In this document: piece after piece, positions 21,467 to 34,248 of the stretch
Numbering within the stretch: the first letter of the stretch is position 1
Layout: the number at the start of each line of letters is the position of its first letter
Assembly (NCBI GenBank): GCA_030052745.1
Contig: JANBVO010000040.1
Coordinates: 62,001-126,000 of the forward strand
Length of the DNA: 64,000 nt
Source of the DNA: Pleurostoma richardsiae
Taxonomy: Eukaryota; Ascomycota; Sordariomycetes; Calosphaeriales; Pleurostomataceae
Reading direction: 5' to 3'
The notes under the pieces: model-generated
Database searches by the model: none
What the model was told of the DNA's origin: nothing
What the model saw: only the letters and a program-made list of their open reading frames with translations
Program-made: the position numbers and the translations under genes

Positions 21467-24400
21467 ATGGACGGAAACGGCCTCCAGAAGCTGCTGAAGC
21501 GGCGCAAGAAGAAGCAGTCCAACGCCACGACCGACTGGAGCAGCGACGATGTTCCTCGGGGCAGAAGAAGCGCAACCAGTCGCGCAGGAACAGAGAGCGA
21601 CGATGCGTATTCGCAGAACGTCCCCGACGATGAGGAGCCGAGCCAAGCTTCCTATGACTCTGACCCTGAATCGTGAGTCCTGCGGCCCTTTCTTACTTTC
21701 CCGTCCCCGTTCTTTGTTCTTCCGGGTCTCTCGCCTGGAAGACGGAACTTGTCAGCCTGGCCCGCGCCGCCGAGCTTAACAAGTGCCGCTCGGCGCTTGG
21801 CTGCGCACCCGCCCCCGTTGTTCAGCCTCCACAAGGTTACGTGTGTTTTGTTTCCCACCCCGTCACTACTCACTCCTCCGTGCTTCCTACCAAGCTCTTT
21901 TGAGCAACCAACTCTCGATACTGCAGACTTTATCCTTCCCTAGACTTCAATTCTTCTTTATCACTCGCTTCTTTCAAATCGTGGCATAGGCAGCAGTACT
22001 CTATCATCTTTTATTCGCAAGCCGATCCTTCTAACAACCCGTCTCCTCAGATCCGCAGCTCATCGGCCCACCGCCATCTCGAGCCATCCATCGCAAATTG
22101 GATACTTGACGACAAACTCCCCCCTCGTGCAAGCTGAACACGTCCAGAACCAACAGTATTCCGAGAGCCAGTCATCCGAGCCATCCTTGAAATCGGCGAC
22201 CTCTGCAGCGGAAGCTCCGGATCTTATTGATTCAGCTCCGCCTTCGACTAGCAGGACGGCGCTGGTACCGCCCTCGTCCGACACTAAGAGATCTGCATCA
22301 CCTGTTGGGCGGTTCAGAGAGGCTTTCAGGTCCAAGAAGAGTTCTACAAGCTCGACTGGTACGGGCAGCCCCAGTCCAGAAAGGAGACCGTCAACCTCTG
22401 GCTCCAAACAGCCACCAGTGGACGCTCGAAAGGATGTCGACGACACCGCGAAACCTGATCTAAAACCGCCCTTGGAGGACACAGCTTCAACATCCTCAAA
22501 GGCAACATCGTCCACTCGGTTTCGGTCCTTGTCCAGGGGACAAAAGATTGACACAAACCCTGCGCCTCCCCGGACGCCTCCCGGCGCGGAGCAACCAACT
22601 CCTGTTATAGTCAACACACCCCCTACTCCTACCGACCCTAGCCACCCGACCTTCCGATCCAACGGCGCCCGGAACGCGCCGATAAATGCAGCGAGCTCAC
22701 CTGCCACTTCCACTATAAATTCGTCTCCCTCTAGCAGCATGATTGCTCAGAGGAGAGGCAGAGCAGCATCTGCAAGCTTAGGACCCAGCAAATTATCTAA
22801 CATCACCCTAGCACCGCTTACTCCAACACCAGAGAGTGGCACATCAACGCCGTCTAACCCTGCATCCGGTTTCTTTACGTCTATGATATCCGCTGCTCAG
22901 AACGCTGCAAACACTCTTAGCAACTCCATCACAAGCTCGAACATTAGCTCCGGTGGCAGCAGTAGGAATAGGACTCCTGTTCCCAGAGAGCCAGAGGACC
23001 ACGAGGAGGATTCTGTTGAGGTCGAGCCGTCTGCTGAAGCATCTACCGACTCGCAGATGGAGTCCAAGGAGCCTGCAATCAAAACCCTCGGGTTAGGCGA
23101 CCTGAGCTTGAGCCAGCTGGGTGTGGCAGAACAGAATGGTAACAGCAGGGCTGCGACGCCTACGATGCCCCGATTTCCTGAACGGTCACAGTCTAGGGCT
23201 CGGTCGGAGTCGGCACCAGTTGAGCCCAATCCCCTTCCCGCCAATGTTGATGTACCGTTGGACGACTCGCTTGTGCGACCACTGTCGCTGTATGAACCGG
23301 GGACTGGAGATAAGTCCCCGCCAACAGGCAGTGTCTACGAGGGCAAATCTAGCGTCCGGCGCAGCGGCAGCATTCGGAGTGCGATAGGGCGGCATAGAAA
23401 ACGCGGGAGTTCAGCAGCGACTGGCGGTACTAGCGGCACTGGTATGACCATTGGTGCTGCGATTGCCGCCGCAAACGCTTCAGTCGCGCATCCCGCTGCG
23501 CATCTGGGTGCACCGAAGCTTACGGGGTTTGCGGTTGCTTCCAAGAAGCGCAACCGTGATTTCCATGCACTCTTCAAGAGCGTGCCTGATGATGACTACC
23601 TAATCGAAGACTACAGCTGTGCGCTGCAGCGTGAGATCCTGGCGCACGGCAGGCTCTATGTGTCGGAAGGTCACCTTTGCTTCAGTAGCAACATCCTCGG
23701 TTGGTCGACGACCCTGGTCATGAGCTTTGACGAGATCGTCTCCGTCGAGAAACGCAGCACAGCGTTGGTGTTCAAGAACGGCCTGATGATCTCTACTTTG
23801 CATGCCAAGCACATTTTTGCCAGCTTCACAAGCCGTGATTCCACGTATGATCTCATCGTGAAGATATGGAAGCTTGGGCACCCGGGCCTGCAAAGTTCGC
23901 TCAATGGCGTGAAACTGGATGAGACCGGCGGTGACAAGACAGAGAAAGTGGAAGCTGAGTCGATTCTCGGGGGTAGTCGGAGCGCCTCAGACTCAGAGGA
24001 AGAAGAGAGCGAGGATGGCGAGGACATATATGACGAAGACGAGGAGAACGATGATGTCCAAGACACCACGCAGTCGGTGGAGACGGCCTCCGTAGAAGTA
24101 GACGCGGAGAAGGCCGTCGCGCGTAAGGCGTCGGGTGCTGTGACGAGCAATGGTGCAACTGCTGAGAAGCCTAAGGAGAATCCGGCGGCAACACCAGGTG
24201 ATGATTTCCCAGGACCTGCAACTCACGCTCCCACGGACTGCGGTGATGCAGACACGCACTACGAGAAAGTGGTTGGAGATGATGTTATTCCTGCGCCGCT
24301 GGGCAAGGTCTACAGCCTGCTGTTTGGACCGGCGTCACCGTCTTGGATGGGGAAGTGGCTCACCAACGACCAGAAGTGTACCGAACTGCAGATGGAAGAC

Positions 24401-25429
24401 AAGCAAGGTCTTACGAAAGACAACAAAACCCGTACAATCACCTACATCAAGCCGTTGAATGCCTCGATAGGACCGAGGCAGACTAAATGCATTGTCACCG
24501 AACAACTGGACAACATTGACATGGAGAAATCTGTCAATCTGACAGCCACCACGCAAACTCCGGATGTACCGAGCGGGAATATTTTCAGTGTCAAGACGAA
24601 ATATTGCCTGACGTGGGCGGAGAACAATGGCACGAGAGTCCAAGTCAACTGCACCATCGAATGGACGGGCAAAAGTTGGCTGAAAGGTATAGCAATCCCC
24701 GTCTAGCATACTCAGTTGTACTCAACTAACAGACAACAAGGGCCGATCGAGAAGGGCGCCAACGACGGTCAGGCGCAGTATTCCAAAGACCTTTTTGCAA
24801 GCTTGAAAGCAGCAGTGACTTCGAGGCCTCGATCTACCACATTGACAAACATAGCGCCGCTCAAGGTCAAAAAGAAGGGAAGGAAGGGCAAGGCGGCACA
24901 GGTGTCGAACCCTGCCAGCGACGAAGAGGCCGCGGCCAAGCCTTCAGTCAGGAAGGACTGGGGCCTCTTCGAACCCGTGCATGGCCTTCTTGGTCCCGTC
25001 CTCGACCTGGTCAAGCCCCTGCTCACCGGCAATGTCGTCTACGGCCTCCTCGTCGGCCTATTGGTGGCCACGTGGTTCGGCTCTGGATTTACACCGCGGC
25101 AGGCGGCGCGCGGGTACGGGCAGGAAGTGGGCTTCCCCTCCTATCCCGACCGGATCGCCGCGTACGAGGAGATGTGGCGGCGTGAGGAGAGCGAGCTCTG
25201 GGACTGGCTCGAGGAGCGCGCGGGCCTGGACCGGCTAGGCGGCAGCGCTCCGCCGACGCGCAAGAAGGTGGCGGAGCCGCGGACGGTCGAGGAGAAGCTG
25301 CGTGAGGAACGCATGGACGAGAGGGAGATCAGGGAGGCGATCAAGGTGACGGAGGAGAAGCTGAAAGTACTCAAGTCTGTCATGGACAAGAAGCACGAGC
25401 AGCAGCAGCAGCCGAAGCAGGAAGCTTGA
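21467..25429 (+). CDS. GRAM and VASt domain membrane protein, Lam/Ysp2-type sterol transporter
   Basis: Member of the Lam/GRAMD1 family that sits in the ER at membrane contact sites and moves sterol from the plasma membrane. Exons 21467-21672, 22051-24686 and 24741-25429 (introns 378 and 54 nt) give 1176 aa. The first about 550 residues are Ser/Thr/Pro-rich and disordered. A GRAM domain lies at about 560-680 (KRNRDFHALFKSVPDDDYLIEDYSCALQ is its start; GHLCFSSNILGW). An acidic linker (SDSEEEESEDGEDIYDEDEEN) precedes a single VASt/StART-like domain at about 800-975 (VGDDVIPAPLGKVYSLLFG, SWMGKWL, CTIEWTGKSWLKGPIEKGA). A transmembrane helix follows at about 1035-1062 (VVYGLLVGLLVATWFG). The C-terminal coiled coil is highly charged. 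One VASt domain makes it closer in layout to Lam5/Lam6 than to Lam2/Lam4, which have two. The first intron is unusually long for this window. Confidence 0.85.
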
Positions 25430-26432
25430 GGCTCCAAAATACGACGCAGCGGAACCGTTTGCGTGTACATGACATGGCATAGCGAGTTCCCCCGCCGCAG
25501 AAACACAGGTCAAGAACCCAGAGCTTGTGTCTGATGGAATTGATGTATCATAGTGTAACTATTCCTACCACAGGAAATCACAGCAAGGCGTCCTTTGTCG
25601 AGGAGTTGGAGGTAGTCCAAATGGATATTGATTTCACTAAGACGAACTTGTTGATTATGCGGCCATTGCTTGGACGGTCGGTTGGCTTGCCTCCTCTCTC
25701 AGGTCTTAGTGTCTGGCTGTCTGCCTTCATACGGCGTCCCGTGCCCGATCTCCACTTTCTGGATCTCCTCACCTCTTCGAGAAATGCACAGATAGCATGG
25801 TCTCCCCTCACTGGGTGGATAGTCGGCACGCAGATAAGGTGCAGCTCGGAGGCCTACGGCAGCCAGACGCAGAGACTGTGATGGAGGGTGGCTGTGACCA
25901 ACAGCAACAGCACTTCTGAAACGCGGCTGTAAGCCCGGCGGCATCGGCATGGCCTAATGCACCACCAACTGCGCCCGGTAGGCCTCATCAACCTTTTTGA
26001 AGATATGTCCAGTCAATGGAGATTCTATGACTTTCGGTGCTCGTTCTTGGTTGGCCGCCCGTCTATCTGCTGTCTATCTCTCTGGAGGCAAAGTGGCTAG
26101 CGACAACAAGCATTATGGCGAAGGGAAGTCGACCTATCCATGACAGAAAGCTAGAGAGAGGTAGGGCAGGCAGTCATGGGCCGTCACCCTGGTCTGAGGC
26201 AGACGGCTGCATCGAGGCAGGCTCGAGAAGAAGATAATGGAAACTCGGAAGAGTGTATATATCTACCTCGAACGATAACCACCTCCTCCCCACCAGTTCC
26301 TCTTCACATTCTCCTCACCTCTCGTTCTTGAGTACTACTTTTTTATCCACCGGCCCTCATCCCTCCCTACTTCCAAACTTCATACCAGATCACCTACTCG
26401 ACTTGGCCTTGTGTCCGTCGAGGGACAGCAGT
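25430..26432. promoter_or_regulatory. Intergenic region and promoter of the dynamin-like gene
   Basis: No gene seen. A TATATAT box at 26256-26262 is followed by a strongly CT-rich tract (about 26270-26400) and the dynamin start codon at 26433. TATA plus pyrimidine-rich leader is a common promoter layout in filamentous fungi. Confidence 0.55.
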
Positions 26433-29047
26433 ATGGGCAGCATCTCCATGGACAGCCCTCCAACCATGAGCTTGGGCAACCAGACCATCCTTGCCAAGGT
26501 CGATAAGCTCAGGGAGCTCAACGTCGGCTCTCTCGTGCCTCTCCCCCAGCTCGTTGTTGTTGGCGACCAGTCGTCAGGCAAGAGCTCCGTCCTCGAGAGC
26601 TTGACAGGCTTCTCTTTCCCAAGCGCCACGACTCTCTGCACTCGCTACGCGACCCAGATCACTTGTATCCGAGATGCACAGAGGAGCATCTCCATCTCAA
26701 TTATTCCCCGTCCCGGCGTGGACGAGGTCACTCAGACTCGCCTCAGACAGTTCCGGCGTTCGGCCACCGACCTTGATGGGCAGGACCTGGCGCAGATCTT
26801 TGATGATGTCAGTATTTAGACTTTCTCGTCTAGCCATTCTCACATTTCTAACATGCTTTAGGCGAACCGTGTGATGGGTATCCGCCCGGCCGGGTCTGGG
26901 AGTGACGATGGGTCTGTCGACGATTTTGCCCCCGACCTGATCACGTTCAGCGAGGACATCTTGAAGATTGAAATCAGCGGTCCAGATGTACGTCAGCATC
27001 AATATCTCTCTTTCAGCTACCTGTGTTAACCCGCTTGTAGGAAAGCCACCTCACTGTCATCGATGTGCCTGGAATTTTCCGTAATTCCACTCCAGGTAGA
27101 ATTCCCTGTTTCTCTCTATAGAGCCTTCTTTGCTAACGGCATCAGGACTTACCACGGAAAGCGACATTCCTCTCGTCAAGAACATGGTGACGAAATATAT
27201 GAAAGACCCTAGAACTATGTGAGTTCATGCCATCTCTCAGAGAACCCGCGCAATTCACACTGGTTGCAGTACGGGCTCATAGGCAGGAGGAAGAATTGAC
27301 CAAGAAATAGCATTCTAGCCGTAATTCCCTGCAACGTTGACGTTGCGACGCAGGAGGTTTTGGAGCTTGCCAAGGATGTAGACCCAAATGGTATAAGGAC
27401 CATGGGCGTCCTGACCAAGCCGGATCTGGCCGTGGAGCGTGCTACCCAGCAGAACGCTTTGGATCTCGTCCTCGGAAAGCGAAATTATCTCAAGCTCGGA
27501 TACTGCGTGGTGAAGAACCGAGGAGCGGACGACCACGTCTCTACCCTTGCTCAGCGTTACAAACTGGAGAAAGAATTCTTCAGGAAAGACCCGTGGTCGG
27601 TCCTCGCTTCCACAGGGCGCGCTGGCGTTGACGCGTTAAAGAGGCGATTGAGCGACCTCCTCATGGACATCTCCAAGAGAGAGTTCCCGAACGTTAAGAT
27701 GGAAGTCCTGAAGCTTCTCAATGATAATCGCAAACAGTATGAGAGCATGGGCGAGTCCAGGGGTGACGAGCGGTCGCAGAGAATGTATCTGGGACGACTT
27801 GCTGCCCAGTTCGAGCGGACCGTCAACTACGCGCTGAACGCATACTACACCGAGGACAAGATCTTTGAGAACTTGAATATGCGCCTCATCACCAAAATCA
27901 TCGGGCTGAACGAGATGTTCGCCGAAGTTTTCAGATTGCGAGGCCATACTCGTCAATTTGAAGGGGACGACGATGAGAACAGTCAAGACACAGGAGGCAT
28001 CAAGGACAACGAAGAGAGCAAACACCATGGAAAAGATGCACCTGCTGTATCCTTTGATGAAGAGAGCAAAAGTCGGCCCGACAAAGGACTTTGTAGGCTG
28101 GCATTTGACATCCCAATCGATACTTATCCGGAGCTCTACGAAATCATCATCATGGAGCCCTTCGACTGCCCGGAGCCTAGTGATGACTCCATCCTTGATC
28201 ACATCGAGGAAATCTTCAGTCTGAGCCGCGGCCCGGAGCTGGGCACAGTGAGTACACCCCTTAAGCCACTCATTTCCCGTCTTCTTTCACATCACATGCT
28301 GACAACCCTCACTTGCAGTTCGGCGGGGCACTGCTGGCCACGACGTTCAAGGAGCAATCTCAGAAATGGGAGCAGCTGGTCCTCTCCCACGTCAGCAAGG
28401 CCATCGTGGTTGTCCACGACTTCATTTTTCAGCTCCTCACCGCCACCGTGCCCGAGAAACAGGTCCGCGACGAGCTGTGGGACAACGTCATCCTCGAGAA
28501 GCTGCAGACCGCTTACGCCCGGGCGATGGCCCACGCGCGCTTCCTGCTGGACATCGAGCGCGAGGGCAAGCCCATGACGTTCAACCAGTACTTTGCGCAG
28601 AACCTGCAGAAGGCGCGGGCCGACCGCATGCACTCCGCGCTGGGCAAGCTGACGAAGAATGTTGGCGCCGGCGCCGGCCGCCAGGACGACAGGCCGGGCG
28701 CAGCAGCGGGCCAGGACGTCGTCCTGCTGGAGGCGGTCCGGAGCGTGGCGCTGAACAAGTCCAACCCGCAGCAGGTGCGCGAGGACCTGCACGACATCCT
28801 CAAGAGCTACTACAAGATCGCCCTGAAGCGTTTTGTCGACGTCGTGTGCCAGCACGTCGTCGACCACTTCCTGCTGACCGCGCGGGACGGCCCGCTCGCC
28901 GTCTTCGGCACCGAGCTGGTCCTCGAACTGACGCCGGGCCAGCTCGAGAGCGTCGCTGGGGAGGACGTGGTCACGAGGCAGGAGAGGCAGCGTCTCGAGG
29001 AGGAGATCAAGAACCTGGATGCTGCGATCAAGGTATTGCGGAGCTGA
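26433..29047 (+). CDS. Dynamin-superfamily GTPase, fungal Mx-like
   Basis: Large GTPase that self-assembles on membranes; the fungal Mx-like group has no firmly established role. Six exons: 26433-26807, 26862-26987, 27041-27095, 27146-27218, 27311-28247 and 28319-29047. All junctions keep frame; product 764 aa. GTPase motifs: P-loop GDQSSGKSSV at 44-53, the conserved threonine in a region reading ATTLCTRYATQIT, DVPG in exon 3, TKPD in exon 5. The middle/stalk domain follows, interrupted by an acidic low-complexity loop (DDDENSQD...). The GED-like helical C-terminus (ALKRFVDVVCQHVVDHFLL, ERQRLEEEIKNLDAAI) ends the protein. There is no PH or proline-rich domain, which excludes classical endocytic dynamin. 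Unlike Vps1, the N-terminus is short and the linker differs. Exons 3 and 4 are only 55 and 73 nt. Confidence 0.85.
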
Positions 29048-29410
29048 GTTAGGAGATGACGGCCGAGATTGTTGGTTGTCTTTCGCTTGTCTTGTCTCAA
29101 GGGGATGTTATCCTGAAATTAAGATATGGGCACTGCCATCCCAATGTCATGCCGTCCGTCCTACGATCGATGATGGGTAATGTCTCTATTTCTGAGTTTG
29201 TTCTGTCCTTCTAATGCTGCTTTTCCGACCGCCCAGAGAAAGATATCTACCTACATATCAGGATAGCTAGGTACGTAGCTAGGCATAGAAAACATGCACC
29301 CAGTCTCTGACCTTCCCTGCCTTGGTCATCGTTCATGAAAACCAACCTGTAGTATGATTATGCATAGACAAGAGAAAGATCCTTGTGACTGGGTCACCAA
29401 GCAACTGCTC
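29048..29410. other. Convergent 3' intergenic region
   Basis: Between the stops of the dynamin-like gene (+) and the phosphate transporter (-). It contains CTACCTACATATC and the interrupted inverted repeat TAGCTA (29264-29269) / TAGCTA (29276-29281). These could act in 3'-end formation, but nothing proves it. Confidence 0.4.
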
Positions 29411-31953
29411 CTACTTCAGGAGACTGCCCACATCGTACAACGGTATGTTCCCGCCCGCCGGGCCGCCCCGGTCTATCCTTCCCCAGCCCGCGCTCCATCC
29501 CGGTAGGACACTCGCAGGCATCCGTGGATTCTCGTCATCGTCCAGCCCGCCAGGATTCATCCCCCTTGTCGAAGACGTGGCGCTGAAGGCATACTCGTCG
29601 CTCTCATCGCTGGACCCCCTGCCCCTGCGCCTCTTCCTCCTCTTGCCCGGGCTCCTCTTCGCCGCTTCATCCCGGCTCGCTAGCTCCGGGCTCGTCATGA
29701 TGCCCACGCGCGTCCGGCTGGCCCAGGTGCCCCCGCCGACCCGCGGGTAGAAGAAACCCGCCGGCCGCCCCCCGCGGAAGGGGTTCCACATCCTCCGCCG
29801 CGGTCCCTGCGCCTGGCCCTCCTCGCCGGGCCCCGCCCCGCTGATGCTCCCGTTGCGGCCGGAGTTGTAGCTGGTGGGCGGCTCGCCCGCGAGCTCCTCG
29901 AGCGTGAGGCCCTTGGTCTCCGGGATGAGCAGCGACGAGAGGGTGCCGAGCAGCATGAACAGCGCGAAGATCTGCATCAGGCGGCCCAGCCAGCGGGAGC
30001 AGTCCGCGCCCCTGCCGGCGCCGCTCCCGTTGCACTCCGCGCTCGAGGCGTCCTTGTCCAGGAGCGGGATGCTGACGACCTGCGCGATGATGGCGCCGAC
30101 CTTGCCCGACGCGGCGGACAGCCCGTGGCCGGCGGCGCGGTACCGCGTCGGGAAGCACTCGCCCGGGACGACGAATGTGGTGGTGTTGGGCCCCCAGTTG
30201 AAGAAGAACTGGGCGGCGATGTAGAGCCCGAGGAGCGCGCCGGAGGAGAGGGAGCGCAGGGCGAAGCCGATGATGCAGAAGAGCACGGTGAGGACGAGGA
30301 AGCCGAACACCTGCAGCGGCTTGCGGCCGACGGTGTCGATCGTGGCGGCGGCGGTCCAGTAGCCGGGCAGGCTGCCCGCGCAGGCGAGGATGATCATGCC
30401 GACCGCATTGTTGTGGAGGGTGTGATAGAGGGTCTTGCCGTTGGCGTAGCCTATGGCGCGCAAGACGATGGTGTTGTTAAGGCCGAGGCCGTAGAAGGCA
30501 AGGTCCTGGTTCAAGCCGGTGAGTGTTTCCTCGTAGAAGCTTCACGTGGGATGAAGTCGTGCAGCTTACCAGAAAGAACCAGGAAAGAGTTGTGCCGAGG
30601 AGGGCCTTAGCATTCTTCCACTGTCTGAAATACGAGAATAAGTCGGACCAAGACGCCCTAGGGATGGCTAAGGACGGCGACGCTATCTTCTTCATCCGCG
30701 CCTGCTGGACCGCATCGACCTCGCCCTCGCCCTTGCTCGACATGTAAGCCTTGATATCCGCGTCGGCTTTCTCCACGTCGTGGGCTACGTCGAACGTGTA
30801 CCGCGGGGTCTCCGGGATCGTGATGCGATAGTACAGGGCGAAGCAGGCCGGCAAGGCCCCGAAGCCCACGATGATGCGCCAGGACCGGTCGGCTGCAATC
30901 TGGCAGGAGTAGTCGCAGTCTGCCACCCCGGTGCTGTTGATGAAGTCGTCTTTGAACGCGGCGGTCACCACGAGGGCGACAATGGCACAGAGAAGCTGGC
31001 CTATGCCTTGCATGCTGAAAACGGCAGCCATCATACCGCCTCGCCAGCGGGTAGGGGCAAACCTAGTCGTACCGAGTAAGCACATGGCATCCTTGATTTG
31101 CGTCTCATCACTCATAGTGACGACCGCCTCCTGGCCAAGCAGATTCATGGAACAGAGGCAATCTAGAATATACGTACTCTGATGTGATGACCGATGACAA
31201 AGGGTAGTCGCCTCCTATGCCAACCCCCTAAAAATGACTTTAGTAACTTTGGGCATAGAGAGGTAAGAGAGGGTTCCTCACCATCACGACTCTCCAAAAC
31301 GTCAGGAGCCCGGTGGATGTCATAGATTGACTGGGGCTGGCTAGTGCACAGTTGAGAGTCGCCAGTATAATGATGCCGAGCTCGATTCCGTACATTCTCC
31401 GCCTTCCGCAGACGTCCGCGAGCCAACCGAAAACGACCTGCCCTACAACTATCCCAGCGCTCGTCGACGCCTTCAATGCCTGGCTGACGGGTGTAGGTAA
31501 TTGACCGTTGTTCCCACCAAACCCATTTCGAGCGTCCTCCGGTGGTCCCTGCCAGAAGACGAGGCCAAGAAATGTGGTAATGAGATTGATCGCGAATATG
31601 TCGTAGGAGTCCAAGAAGAATCCCACCCCCGCTACAGCAACGGCACGGACATCTGATAAACAAGTATAAGCCACTGGACGGTCATATTTCTTGAATGGAG
31701 GAAAAGCACCCACGGTAAAGCCCGAAAGGGACCTTGTCGATCTCTGACAGAGCGAGGCGCCGCCGTAGATTTGGGTCTGAGATGTGGGAGTAATCGTTCG
31801 CTACAGCAATATTAGGTCTGGGTTACTATAGCTGCATGACAAGCTGGGACGGGACCAACCGAAGTTGTGAAATGCCTTGTTCCCTCCATATGTTCGCGTA
31901 TAGGCTACCGGAGACCTTGGAGCCATAGGCTCCGGAAGCATGTAGGAGTCCAT
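29411..31953 (-). CDS. PHO84-like inorganic phosphate transporter (MFS, PHS family)
   Basis: Proton-coupled phosphate importer of the plasma membrane. Six exons on the minus strand: 31860-31953, 31714-31800, 31282-31652, 31178-31227, 30570-31062 and 29411-30505; product 729 aa. The N-terminus has the family pattern GGNKAFHNF, NDYSHISDPNLRRRLAL and EIDKVPFGLYHVRAVAVAG. TM1 reads GVGFFLDSYDIFAINL. The PHS signature GGDYPLSSVITSE is formed across exons 3 and 4, and SSKGEGEVDAV sits in the central loop. Twelve TM segments can be traced, ending at LMQIFALFMLLGTLSSLLIPETKG. Unusual: the cytosolic C-terminus extends about 150 residues past the last TM and contains a dense Arg/Lys block (KRSPGKRRKRRRGRG) followed by an acidic stretch. 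ATGs at 31941 and 31926 are alternative starts. A CACGTG lies in the last intron. Confidence 0.87.
30543..30548. promoter_or_regulatory. CACGTG (E-box) inside an intron of the phosphate transporter
   Basis: CACGTG is the core site of Pho4/NUC-1-type bHLH activators that induce phosphate-uptake genes. Here it lies in the 64-nt intron 30506-30569, downstream of the promoter. It could be coincidental. Confidence 0.3.
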
Positions 31954-34248
31954 CCTGAAAGAGGCTGTCTGGGCGAAGATGCAGAGTCGCCGCCAAGGTC
32001 AACTGGATGCTGCCCAGCCTCGGCGTCGGGAGATCACCGAACGCTCTCCATCAATAGTTTGGATCCTATACCCCAGGCGTAATTGAGCTTATTCTGGTCG
32101 ATACCCCCCTATTCAAGCTTTTTGAAAAAAAATGAACTGCACTCTCACTGATAAGCGTGCGGCGCTGGGTCTCGTAACGCAACACATATGAGGCTCGGCT
32201 GATGACCGCAGAAGTAGGTTGACCGGGGAAGACGCATGCGAAGGGAGCCTTTACAGATATAAACCCCGTGAATCGAGAAGGCGCTTATGCAGCAGGGGTA
32301 TGCAGATCAGGATGTGACACAGAAGCTAGTGCCCATTGCAGAGTTCCCTGTGGGCGACTTGTACGTAAGAGATGCCTGATGCTGACACGAGTGGGTGCGG
32401 GATATCAAGGCTTAGGGCCCCTCCGAGACCTAGATGAGCTTTCCTCCGAGCTGTGCGTCTGACTGTATCACTAAGAGGATTGACCTTGAAGTTGCAGTGC
32501 GGTGGTCCTGAAGCTACTGGAGGCAGACTTAATAGATGATTCTTCAGCTGTCTTAAACCAAGGATAGAAGAAGAATAGGATGCCGTTGGAAGAGTACGAA
32601 AGGCTACAGGCTACAGCGTGGACTTGGTTTGGGCTTATTGGCGGTGAGGTCGACATTCACAGAGAATATTAGGAAACCGGGGTGAAAGTGTCGGAGGGGA
32701 GAGGTGGGTGCATGGACACCAGGCAACGGGCAGAATGAGCACGGCCCGATCACGTAAAGCGACAAATGCCAAGCTGGACTGAGCACCTGTTTAGGAAGCC
32801 TTTGCCCGGCCACCGTCAGGTCAGACAATGGTCGGTGCTGCAGCAAGTCGGTGACGGAGATCGCACAGCTACGGCGGTCACTCGATCGATGTCCCTCGCC
32901 ATTGCTCGGTAGACTGTCCCGAACCGGTCAATTAGGCTGCGGGTAGCATCGACATGCATGAAGATGATGGATCCCACGTCTTCAACATTGTTTATTCTGC
33001 ATGGCGGCGCAAGCCATGTTGGGGCTGGCCCCTGTTTTCCAGGCGCCGACATCGAGCCCTAGCAAATCGATCGACGCACGCGCAGCCCTGCCGAAGCCGT
33101 CGACCGGGAGGTCACACCATGAGCTCCGGGGGCGTGTTAGGTATCAGCCGGCGGGGTGGAATGAAGGGTTGAGGGGGTGAGTCCGACTCGTATGCACTCC
33201 GTACACAGAGCTACCCCTGACGTTGGATGCCTTCCCCACATGTGGCTGGTTACTTCTCTGCCGGATGGGGCTGTTCCAGAGAAAGCTTAGCACGAATTAG
33301 ATCCACGGACGTCCCCACGTGCTCGAGAGCCTCCTGAACGACCCCCGGCTAGTCGGATGACGACGTTGCTTGCACGGCCACCTCGGCGCATAGCAGCTTG
33401 TACTCTAAATAGTAAATACCCCTTTCTATCTGCTGGTGCCCTTGATGCCCCTGATGCTGGAGGACTGGAACATGCCGAATCCCGGTTCATCACTAGATAC
33501 TCCGTCCTGAGCCACGTGGGATATCTCTCGCCTGCTCCCGATGGCAGCCAAGGACTGAAACAGTGATCGGAGACATCGCCGAGCCTGTGAGAAATCGGGA
33601 CATCGCCATGCCGCTGGGCTCTTGACGGAAGCCAGCCTTGTTGAGCCGTTGATTCGCAGTCGCCATGCTTCGGAATTTAAGGTACACACTTAGTAGTGCC
33701 TGCATTAGTCAAATGCATAGCATACATACCTTCCTGAAGAAGTACCCCCTTGCCCCTGAGCGCTCGAATGCTGACAGAAGCTCGGCGATCTAAACATTCC
33801 GCAGCTGCATGTCTTGCATCCTTCCAAGTTTCCGTTGCACATGGACACTATCAAGGTCTCAAGAAGGAAGAAGAAACGAGCGGCCCTGTATCATTCGGCT
33901 GGTACCAGACGTTTGGTGGCATCGATCAACCCATGTCAGGTCATTCAATTAAGAAAAAGGGATATCTCTGGATATATTCGCTCTTCTCTCCTCACAGACT
34001 TCACAATCATGACTGTCACGACAGGACTAAATCTGTTGATCCTACAGCCTCGCTTGTATCCCGGTTCCGCTCCGGCAGTGAAGCACTGCACAACCGAGTT
34101 AGCACGTGTCCGGCCAGCATCAAAAGACGCAAGAGGGAGGGCGAGATCGCAAGTACGAGGCATCAAATCAAGTGGCTCCATGGACGGCTGTGAACGAGAA
34201 GAAGGTACCCGTACAGGAAGAGAAGACTTTTATTTGATGTCCGGACAT
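31954..34248. other. 2.3-kb intergenic region upstream of the phosphate transporter
   Basis: No gene seen; open frames are short and unrecognisable. It contains the phosphate-transporter promoter at its left end and the MET2 3' flank at its right end. Three CACGTG hexamers occur at 33316-33321, 33513-33518 and 34103-34108, roughly 1.4-2.2 kb upstream of the transporter start. A short A-rich tract is at 32122-32135. Confidence 0.45.
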
